Source: Ancylobacter sp. TS-1 (GTDB lineage Bacteria; Pseudomonadota; Alphaproteobacteria; Rhizobiales; Xanthobacteraceae). From it: a stretch of DNA of 64,000 nt. The stretch lies in assembly GCF_009223885.1 (NCBI RefSeq), contig NZ_CP045144.1, positions 1,178,001-1,242,000 on the forward strand, read 5' to 3'. Shown here piece by piece: positions 57,338 to 64,000 of this stretch; position 1 is the first letter of the stretch, and each line of letters starts with the position of its first letter. The notes under the pieces were generated by a model. That model ran no database searches. It was not told the origin of the DNA and was given only the letters and a program-made list of their open reading frames with translations. A program made the position numbers and the translations under genes.

Positions 57338-58630
57338 ATGACCGACGCCCCGCATCACTCGCCCGGTTTCGCCACGCTTTCCGTGCATGCGGGCGCGCAG
57401 CCCGACCCCACCACCAAGGCGCGCGCGACACCCATCTATCAGACGACCTCCTTCGTCTTCGATGACGTCGATCATGCCGCCTCGCTGTTCGGGCTGAAGG
57501 CGTTCGGCAACATCTACACCCGCATCGGCAACCCGACCAACGCGGTGCTGGAGGAGCGCGTCGCCGCGCTGGAAGGCGGCACCGCCGCCCTCGCCGTGGC
57601 CTCCGGCCATGCCGCGCAACTCCTCGCCTTCCAGACCCTGCTCTCGCCGGGCGACGAGTTCATCGCCGCGCGCAAGCTCTATGGCGGCTCGATCAACCAG
57701 TTCAACCACGCCTTCAAGAGCTTCGGCTGGAACGTGGTGTGGGCGGATTCGGACGATGTTGCCTCCTTCGAGCGCGCCGTGTCGCCGCGCACCAAGGCGA
57801 TCTTCGTCGAGTCGATCGCCAATCCCGGCGGCATCATCACCGACATCGCCGCCATCGCGAAGATCGCCAGGCGCGCCGGCGTGCCGCTGATCGTCGACAA
57901 CACGCTGGCGACGCCCTACCTGATCCGCCCCTTCGAGCACGGCGCCGACATCGTCATCCACTCGGCGACCAAGTTCCTCGGCGGCCACGGCAACTCGATC
58001 GGCGGCGTCCTCGTCGATGGCGGCTCGTTCAACTGGATGCGCGAGGGGCGCTACCCGTTCCTGTCGCAGCCGCGGCCGGAATATGAGGGGATCGTCATCG
58101 GCGAGGCGTTCGGCAATTTCGCCTTCGCCATCGCCGCGCGCGTGCTCGGCCTGCGCGACCTCGGCCCGGCGCTGTCCCCTTTCAACGCCTTCCTCATCCT
58201 CACCGGCATCGAGACGCTGCCGCTGCGCATCCAGCGCCATTGCGACAACGCGCTGGAAGTGGCGAAATTCCTCGCCGACCACGAGAAGGTGGCCTGGGTC
58301 AGCTATCCCGGCCTGCCGGGCGACCGCTACCACAACCTCGCCCAGCACTACACGCCGAAGGGCGCCGGCGGCGTGTTCACCTTCGGGCTGAAGGGCGGCT
58401 ACGAGGCGGGCGTCGCGCTAGTGTCGGGCGTGAAGCTGTTCTCGCACCTCGCCAATATCGGCGACACGCGCTCGCTCATCATTCACCCCGCCTCGACCAC
58501 CCATCGCCAGCTCGCCGACGAGCAGAAGACGCTGGCTGGCGCGGGCCCGGACGTGGTGCGCCTCTCCGTGGGCATCGAAGACGCGGCGGACATCATCGCC
58601 GATCTGGAACAGGCGCTGAAAGCCGCCTGA
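57338..58630 (+). CDS. metY: O-acetylhomoserine sulfhydrylase (MetY)
   Basis: 430 residues, Cys/Met-metabolism PLP enzyme. [48 protein letters not shown] with PLP lysine K212 and the C-terminal [27 protein letters not shown] show the MetY subgroup rather than cystathionine gamma-synthase. The enzyme makes homocysteine from O-acetylhomoserine and sulfide. I looked for a SAM riboswitch upstream and found no convincing one. Confidence 0.94.
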   Translation: MTDAPHHSPGFATLSVHAGAQPDPTTKARATPIYQTTSFVFDDVDHAASLFGLKAFGNIYTRIGNPTNAVLEERVAALEGGTAALAVASGHAAQLLAFQTLLSPGDEFIAARKLYGGSINQFNHAFKSFGWNVVWADSDDVASFERAVSPRTKAIFVESIANPGGIITDIAAIAKIARRAGVPLIVDNTLATPYLIRPFEHGADIVIHSATKFLGGHGNSIGGVLVDGGSFNWMREGRYPFLSQPRPEYEGIVIGEAFGNFAFAIAARVLGLRDLGPALSPFNAFLILTGIETLPLRIQRHCDNALEVAKFLADHEKVAWVSYPGLPGDRYHNLAQHYTPKGAGGVFTFGLKGGYEAGVALVSGVKLFSHLANIGDTRSLIIHPASTTHRQLADEQKTLAGAGPDVVRLSVGIEDAADIIADLEQALKAA

Positions 58631-58831
58631 TTCCGCCCATATTTCCGCCAGCCTTGCGGATCGTGAATGAATTATGAGGGCGCCATGCGCGGCGCGCAAA
58701 GCTGGGATGCGGTATATTTCCTACCAAATGAGCATGTTGTCGAATATCTAGGCATCGAGATGATTAACGGACGTGCAGCTACCCGGTTCGTCGGGAGGCC
58801 GCGATCCAGTTTCGAACCGATGGAGACAGAC

Positions 58832-58993
58832 ATGCTGCTTTGGGGCCTCGTTGCCAAGCAGATCCGCCGCTGGCAGGCGTATCGCCGCACTCTCGTCGAG
58901 CTCTCGCAGCTCGACGACCGCACCCTCGCCGACATCAACGTCGCGCGTGGCGAGATCACCAGCGTTGCCCGTCGCGCCGCCGCTGCGGCGTGA
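58832..58993 (+). CDS. DUF1127 domain protein
   Basis: 53 residues from the ATG six bases after GGAG; a longer open frame upstream has no ribosome-binding site. The motif RWQAYRRTLVELSQLDDRTLADINVARGEITSVAR is the arginine/aspartate-rich DUF1127 core typical of Rhizobiales, where small members bind RNA and affect stress or phosphate regulation. It is single, with a terminator at 59059-59092. Confidence 0.88.
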   Translation: MLLWGLVAKQIRRWQAYRRTLVELSQLDDRTLADINVARGEITSVARRAAAAA

Positions 58994-59058
58994 TGCGGCC
59001 TTGAGGTGAGGCGCACGCGCCTCATCGCACCGATCGTCCACCTCACGGCACTCATTGT

Positions 59059-59092
59059 ACGGCCCCGGAATTTTCCGGGGCCGTTCTTTTTT
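59059..59092 (+). terminator. Rho-independent terminator after the DUF1127 gene
   Basis: A 12-bp perfect inverted repeat (ACGGCCCCGGAA / TTCCGGGGCCGT) with a 2-base spacer is followed by TCTTTTTT. Confidence 0.9.
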
Positions 59093-59143
59093 GCCCCGGT
59101 TCCGTGCTAAGCCGCGCACGGATTTGTTGAGCAGCGGCAGGAT

Positions 59144-60589
59144 ATGAGCATCACCGAAAAGCGCCCGGTCCATATCATCGGTGGCGGCCTCGCCGGCTGC
59201 GAGGCGGCCTGGCAGCTCGCCCGCCGCGGCGTGCCGGTGGTGCTGCACGAGATGCGGCCCGAGCGCGGGACCGAGGCGCACAAGACCGACGCGCTGGCCG
59301 AACTCGTCTGCTCCAACTCCTTCCGTTCGGACGACGCCCAGAACAACGCGGTCGGCGTGCTGCACGCCGAGATGCGCCGGCTCGGCTCGCTCATCATGGC
59401 CTGTGCCGACAGCCACCAGATACCCGCCGGCGGCGCGCTCGCCGTCGACCGTGAGGGCTTCGCCGCCGCCGTCACCGAGGCCCTCCTCGCGCAGCCCGGC
59501 ATCACGCTGGAGCGCGGCGAGGTCGCCGGCCTGCCGCCGGACGAGTGGGACAGCGTGATCATCGCCACCGGCCCCCTCACCTCCCCCGCATTGGCCGAAG
59601 CCATCCGCGCCCGCACCGACGAGCAGGCGCTGGCCTTCTTCGACGCCATCGCGCCGATAATTCACTTCGATTCCATAAACATGGACGTGTGCTGGTTCCA
59701 GTCGCGCTACGACAAGATGGGACCCGGCGGCACCGGCGCCGACTACATCAACTGCCCGATGGACAAGGAGCAGTACGAGGCCTTCGTCGCCGCACTGGTC
59801 GCCAGCGACACCGTGCCGTTCAAGGATTTCGAGGCCGGGGCCATCGCCGCCACGCCCTATTTCGACGGCTGCCTACCGATCGAGGTGATGGCGGCGCGAG
59901 GTCCCGAAACCCTTCGCCACGGCCCGATGAAGCCGATGGGCCTGACCAACGCCCACAACCCGACGGTGAAGCCCTACGCCGTCGTCCAGCTCCGACAGGA
60001 CAACGCGCTCGGCACGCTCTACAACATGGTCGGCTTCCAGACCAAGGCGCGCCATGCTGAGCAGGTCCGCCTGTTCCGCATGATCCCCGGACTGGAGAAG
60101 GCGGAGTTCGCGCGCCTGGGCGGCCTGCACCGCAACACCTATCTCAACTCGCCCCGCGTGCTGGATTCCACCCTGCGGCTGAAAGCCGAGCCGCGCCTGC
60201 GCTTCGCCGGCCAGATCACCGGCTGCGAGGGCTATGTGGAAAGCTCGGCCATGGGCCTGATGGCCGGCCTGTTCGCCGCCGCCGAGCGGCTGGGGCGCGA
60301 GGTCGCGCTGCCGCCGGCGACCACCGCCCATGGCGCTCTCATCAACCACATCACCGGCGGCCATATCGAGACCGTCGAGGCCGGCCCGCGCTCCTTCCAG
60401 CCGATGAACGTCAATTTCGGCCTGTTCCCGCCGCTCGACGCCAACCCGACCCGCGACGCCGACGGCAACCGCCTGCGCGGCACCCAGAAGACGGTCGCCA
60501 AGAAGCAGGTTCTGGCCGCGCGGGCGCTGGCCGATCTCGACGCCTGGGCGCTTCGCCATGCCGACCCCGCCCGTGAGGTGGCCGCGTGA
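59144..60589 (+). CDS. trmFO: Folate/FAD-dependent tRNA (uracil-5-)-methyltransferase
   Basis: 481 residues. The FAD-binding [10 protein letters not shown] is at 13-22. [55 protein letters not shown] is the TrmFO signature with the catalytic cysteine region, and [19 protein letters not shown] is near the C-terminus. It makes m5U54 in tRNA with methylenetetrahydrofolate and FADH2, the route used by alphaproteobacteria and Gram-positives rather than TrmA. The kinase-fusion gene overlaps its stop (GTGA). Confidence 0.96.
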   Translation: MSITEKRPVHIIGGGLAGCEAAWQLARRGVPVVLHEMRPERGTEAHKTDALAELVCSNSFRSDDAQNNAVGVLHAEMRRLGSLIMACADSHQIPAGGALAVDREGFAAAVTEALLAQPGITLERGEVAGLPPDEWDSVIIATGPLTSPALAEAIRARTDEQALAFFDAIAPIIHFDSINMDVCWFQSRYDKMGPGGTGADYINCPMDKEQYEAFVAALVASDTVPFKDFEAGAIAATPYFDGCLPIEVMAARGPETLRHGPMKPMGLTNAHNPTVKPYAVVQLRQDNALGTLYNMVGFQTKARHAEQVRLFRMIPGLEKAEFARLGGLHRNTYLNSPRVLDSTLRLKAEPRLRFAGQITGCEGYVESSAMGLMAGLFAAAERLGREVALPPATTAHGALINHITGGHIETVEAGPRSFQPMNVNFGLFPPLDANPTRDADGNRLRGTQKTVAKKQVLAARALADLDAWALRHADPAREVAA

Positions 60590-61659
60590 GCAGCCTTCCT
60601 CCCTCCGGCGGCGTGTTCGAGCTCGATACCGTCCTCAAGCGCGACACCTTCTCCACCATCGAGCGCGGAATCTGGCGCGACGCGCAGGGCAATGCCTTCC
60701 CGGCCGTGCGTCGCAACTATGCCGAGGTGAAATGGTGGGTGAAGCCGCTCGCCCGCCATTTCGCCAAGCGCGAGGCCCGCGCCCTGCGCCGCGCCGAAGG
60801 CAGCGGCCATACCGTGCCGGTCTATGCGCTCGAGGAAGGCCATCTCGTGCGCGGCTTCGTCGACGGCATTCCGTTGCAGATCGCGCGTCCCTATGGCGAC
60901 CTCGCCTTCTTCCGCTCCGCCCGCCGGGGCCTGCGCGAGGTGCACCGGCGCCGCATCGCCCATAACGACCTCGCCAAGCCGCAGAACTGGCTCTACGCCG
61001 CCGATGGCCGCGCGGTGCTGATGGACTTCCAGCTCGCCATGGTGTTCGCCCGGCGCAGCAAGACCTTCCGCCTCGCCGCCTATGAGGACATCCGCCACCT
61101 GCTCAAGCAGAAGCGCAGCTACTGCCCGCAGGCGCTGACCGCGCGCGAGAAGAAGATCCTGGCCCGCAAGAGCCTGTTCACCCGCATCTGGATGCAGACC
61201 GGCAAGAAGATCTACAATTTCGTCACCCGCCGCCTGCTCAACTACCACGACACCGAAGGGCGCGGCCCGCGCGCCATGGAGCAGGGTCCGCGCATCGCCC
61301 GTTCCCTGAGCGGGGTCGCCGGCGTCACCGGCGTGCATATCTGCGATTTCCCGACCGCCGGCCACAGCTTCGGCCTCTACGCCTTCGTCGAGGCTGAGCC
61401 GGACGCAGGCGAGGAGGCGCTGCGCGCGCATCTGGCGGCGACTCTGCCGGACATTCTCCCGCCCGAGCATCTCCAGATCGTCGCCGTGCTGCCGCGCGAC
61501 GCGGGGGGGCATGTGCGCGACGACCTGCTGCGGCTGGTGGCGCTCAACCAGATCGACCAGCTCGCCCAGCTGCCGCGCAGCGAGGCGGAAGAGGCCGCGC
61601 TCGCCGCCATCATCCGCGACCGCCGCAACCTGAGCGATCGGGTGCGCCGGGGCATCTAG
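60586..61659 (+). CDS. Protein-kinase-like domain fused to AMP-binding C-terminal-like domain
   Basis: 357 residues from a GTG that overlaps the TrmFO stop. The N-terminal half is a protein-kinase fold: catalytic loop HNDLAKPQN (H126, D128, N134) and metal loop D147-F148-Q149 (DFQ in place of DFG); the VAIK lysine is uncertain because only VRRN is seen at that place. Residues about 235-335 resemble the AMP-binding enzyme C-terminal domain ([44 protein letters not shown]) with a weak lysine loop. The protein is cytoplasmic and basic. Coupling to TrmFO suggests a tRNA-modification or metabolite link. A kinase with altered or lost phosphotransfer is possible. Confidence 0.72.
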   Translation: MSSLPPSGGVFELDTVLKRDTFSTIERGIWRDAQGNAFPAVRRNYAEVKWWVKPLARHFAKREARALRRAEGSGHTVPVYALEEGHLVRGFVDGIPLQIARPYGDLAFFRSARRGLREVHRRRIAHNDLAKPQNWLYAADGRAVLMDFQLAMVFARRSKTFRLAAYEDIRHLLKQKRSYCPQALTAREKKILARKSLFTRIWMQTGKKIYNFVTRRLLNYHDTEGRGPRAMEQGPRIARSLSGVAGVTGVHICDFPTAGHSFGLYAFVEAEPDAGEEALRAHLAATLPDILPPEHLQIVAVLPRDAGGHVRDDLLRLVALNQIDQLAQLPRSEAEEAALAAIIRDRRNLSDRVRRGI

Positions 61660-61879
61660 CCCGCTGGACGCTAAACGCCCGATAAACCAATCTACGAGAG
61701 CCTTTGGTAAGCGGCGACCGCTACCGTGCAGGATGTATTGCACGCGAGCGGCGAGCGCGACCCTTTTCATGGATGCCGATGTACTCGACCTTCCCCCCGC
61801 ATCCCGATCGCGGCTCCGGCCCGAATGCGCTCCGCGCATGGCCGCGCCGGGCCTGCCGCGACATGCACGGAGACGCCGG

Positions 61880-63295
61880 ATGACGGGTTGGACCCATGGC
61901 CTCGTCAACCGGCTGGTCATCCTGTGCGATCTCGCCATGATCGGCATCGCCTCCGCCAGCTATTACTGGGTGTGGCACATATTCGCGGCGCGGCAGACCG
62001 CGCTGCTCGGCATCATCGGCGCGTTCATCTTCTGCGGCGTGCTGATGCTGGGGCAGGCTTACCGGGTCGAGCACTATCGCCGGGTACGCCGGCAGATCGT
62101 CCATGTTCTCGTCGGCCTGGCGCCGGCCATGATCGCGGTATGGGTCATCTATTATGCGCTGGTGCCGCCGCAGCCGGGCGACCCGGAGAAGTTCCAGCCC
62201 TGGGCGCTGCTGACACTGGTGCTGTTGCTCTTCGGCCGCCTCGTCCTGGCGCGGGCGGCCGTCGCCTGGGTCGACCGCAAGGAACTGCTGGTCCGCAGCA
62301 CGGTCGTCATCGGCGACCTCGACCGCGCCTATGAGCTGATCGAACGCTACAGCCGCGACACCGGCGCCAGCGGCCTCCTCTCCTTCGTCGGCGTCTTCCG
62401 CGACGGCGGGCGCGCGGCGAGCAACGCGGAGACCGCCGGCGACGGCGTGCCGCCGGTGCTGGGCGAGATCGACGACCTGCTGGAACTCGCCAAGACCGAC
62501 ATCTTCGACCTCGTGATCGTCACCAAGGACTGGGGCGACATGCGCCGCATCGGTGCCATCACGCGCCAGCTTCACCGCGTGGCGACCGACGTCATGGTCG
62601 AGATGGAACCGGAGGTGTTCACCGCAGGCTCCGCCCATGTCGCCCGGATCGGCGAGCGTGCCGCGCTTCAGGTCCAGCAGCGTCCTCTGAAGGGCTCCCT
62701 CAGCGTGTTGAAGGCGCTGGAGGATTACACCATTGCCAGCGTCGGGCTCATCGTCTTCGGCCCCGTTCTGCTGCTCGCCGCGCTCGCGATCAAGCTGGAC
62801 TCGCCCGGTCCGGTGCTGTTCCGGCAGGCCCGTGTCGGGCTGAACCGGCGCGAATTCATGGTCTACAAGCTGCGCACCATGCGCTTCGACCCCGAGGATG
62901 ACGGCTCGGTCGGCGCCGTGCAGCGCGATCCCCGCATCACCCGCGTCGGCGCCATCCTGCGCAGCCTGTCGATCGACGAGATTCCCCAGCTCCTCAACGT
63001 GATGCGCGGCGAGATGTCGGTGGTCGGGCCCCGCCCGCACGTGCCCAACATGCTCATCAACGACGATCTGCGCTATGAAGCCGTGCAGGACTACGTCGCC
63101 CGCCACCGCATGAAGCCGGGGATCACCGGCTGGGCGCAGATCAACGGCATGCGCGGCGGCATCTACACGATGGAAAAGGCCGCGCGCGGCGTCGAGCTGG
63201 ATCTGTATTACATCGAGCACTGGTCGATATGGTTCGATATCCGCATCATCCTGCTGACCATGACCAAGGGTCTCGCCGACACCTCGGCCTTCTGA
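61880..63295 (+). CDS. Exopolysaccharide polyprenyl glycosylphosphotransferase
   Basis: 471 residues from the ATG seven bases after GGAG; the open frame starts earlier at 61733 but has no coding features there. An N-terminal part with about four membrane helices (about 8-120) and a nucleotide-binding-like middle (about 140-280) precede the C-terminal bacterial sugar-transferase domain (about 290-471). FRQARVGLNRREFMVYKLRTMR, SIDEIPQLLNVMRGEMSVVGPRPH and TGWAQINGMRGGIYTMEKA match the ExoY/WcaJ/EpsE class. The enzyme places the first sugar-1-phosphate on undecaprenyl phosphate. No other polysaccharide genes precede it, so it starts a cluster or stands alone with the following gene. Confidence 0.92.
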   Translation: MTGWTHGLVNRLVILCDLAMIGIASASYYWVWHIFAARQTALLGIIGAFIFCGVLMLGQAYRVEHYRRVRRQIVHVLVGLAPAMIAVWVIYYALVPPQPGDPEKFQPWALLTLVLLLFGRLVLARAAVAWVDRKELLVRSTVVIGDLDRAYELIERYSRDTGASGLLSFVGVFRDGGRAASNAETAGDGVPPVLGEIDDLLELAKTDIFDLVIVTKDWGDMRRIGAITRQLHRVATDVMVEMEPEVFTAGSAHVARIGERAALQVQQRPLKGSLSVLKALEDYTIASVGLIVFGPVLLLAALAIKLDSPGPVLFRQARVGLNRREFMVYKLRTMRFDPEDDGSVGAVQRDPRITRVGAILRSLSIDEIPQLLNVMRGEMSVVGPRPHVPNMLINDDLRYEAVQDYVARHRMKPGITGWAQINGMRGGIYTMEKAARGVELDLYYIEHWSIWFDIRIILLTMTKGLADTSAF

Positions 63296-64000
63296 CGCTG
63301 CTGCTGGCCGTGTGCCTCGCGGCCCTCGCGCCCGGCGCGGCGCGGGCGGAGCCGCAGCGCCCCTTCCTCGCCTATCACGCCAGCTGGTACGAGGTGGCGG
63401 CCACGCGGGGCGAGCAGACCACCCTCGCCCGCCTGCCCGGCTATCTCACCCATGTCGCGCTGAGCTTCGCCCGGCCGGACATGGTCTATCGGGGCGATCT
63501 CGACATCGCCGGCACCGGGCTGCAATACCCCTATCCCGGTTCCGTGCTGAAGGAGGCGATCGCTCTCCTGAAGGCCCGCCATCCCGACATTGCCGTGCTG
63601 GTCTCGATCGGCGGGGCCAACGCGCATGGCTGGGACCGCCTCGACGAGACCGCCCTCGCCCGGCTGGTGCGCGACCTCGGCGCCGACGGCGTCGACATCG
63701 ACTTCGAATCCGCCAACCCCTCCTGCGTCCCGGTTTCCGGGCGCATGCGCTGCGCCGACGATGCGTTCCTCATCGCGCTGGTCCGCCGCGTGCGGGCGGC
63801 GCTGCCACGACCCTACGTGATCAGCACCGCCGGGTGGAGCGTCGGCGCCTATGGCGAGGGCACCTTCGCCGACGCCCTGCCGCGTAGCCCGTGGCGCGGC
63901 TCGATGATGGCGCTGCTGCGTTCGCAGGCGGCGGCCGATCTCGATCTCGTCTCGATCATGAGCTACGACGCCGGCCCCGCCTACCGCCCGGCGCAGGCCT
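63229..64000 (+). CDS. GH18-family glycoside hydrolase, truncated by the window end
   Basis: The frame is open to the last base; about 257 codons are visible. The start is uncertain: a signal peptide (LTLLLAVCLAALAPGAARA/E) begins at 63292, the in-frame ATG at 63229 overlaps the sugar-transferase gene by 67 bp, and a GTG at 63310 would shorten the signal peptide. The catalytic motif DGVDIDFE (DGxDxDxE with the acid Glu) follows LLVSIGGANAHGWDRL-type strands, identifying GH18 (chitinase/ENGase). The protein is exported and may process the exopolysaccharide or a glycan at the cell surface. Confidence 0.85.
   Translation, partial: MVRYPHHPADHDQGSRRHLGLLTLLLAVCLAALAPGAARAEPQRPFLAYHASWYEVAATRGEQTTLARLPGYLTHVALSFARPDMVYRGDLDIAGTGLQYPYPGSVLKEAIALLKARHPDIAVLVSIGGANAHGWDRLDETALARLVRDLGADGVDIDFESANPSCVPVSGRMRCADDAFLIALVRRVRAALPRPYVISTAGWSVGAYGEGTFADALPRSPWRGSMMALLRSQAAADLDLVSIMSYDAGPAYRPAQA

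Overview
The window is 64 kb of GC-rich chromosomal DNA from an alphaproteobacterium, most likely of the order Hyphomicrobiales (Xanthobacteraceae/Ancylobacter-like; the order is an inference, the genus is not established). The clues are an Irr-type Fur-family regulator with an HHH motif, the tig-clpP-clpX-lon-HU gene order, a glnB-glnA pair behind a sigma-54 promoter, an ATP12 chaperone, a DUF1127 protein and a mitofilin-like protein coupled to a ParA. I see no insertion sequence, prophage, CRISPR array or rRNA operon. Most genes are packed in operons with ATGA or GTGA overlaps.

Layout. 0-2.4 kb: end of a ModA-like binding protein, irr and gmd. 2.4-9.5 kb: a MacB/DevC-type ABC efflux operon (ATPase, permease, HlyD adaptor) with a small Cys-rich exported protein, divergent from an OmpR-type response regulator, a histidine kinase and a Spy/CpxP-like protein. 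These look like an envelope-stress unit. 9.7-31.2 kb: a long stretch of poorly characterised envelope genes. It holds a TPR protein, a formyltransferase, a periplasmic binding protein, a Cache-HAMP-MFS chimera, a second Cache-like sensor, three DUF6524-like paralogs, a CDF metal transporter, an MlaA homolog, an HlyD-type adaptor, a fused MlaF-MlaE-like ABC protein coupled to an unrecognised anchored periplasmic protein, and a ParA/mitofilin-like pair. 31.2-36.2 kb: an apparent operon of a zinc-binding SBP, a ZnuB-like permease and a CzcA-like RND pump, with no ATPase gene.

37.4-41 kb: pta-ackA, an ATP12 chaperone and a HAD phosphatase. 41.2-48.9 kb: tRNA-Val, HU, lon, clpX, clpP, tig and tRNA-Leu, the protein quality-control block. 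49-57 kb: NAD(P)HX repair, glnB-glnA, two tandem GGDEF cyclases and rplM-rpsI. 56.7-64 kb: a CoA-binding protein, metY, a DUF1127 protein, trmFO coupled to a kinase/AMP-binding-C fusion, and an exopolysaccharide sugar transferase followed by a GH18 protein that runs off the window.

The best candidates for something undescribed are four: the fused MlaFE system without an MCE protein; the Cache-HAMP-MFS operon; the ATPase-less Znu/RND operon; and a palindrome whose 12-bp core is found upstream of both irr and the zinc operon.
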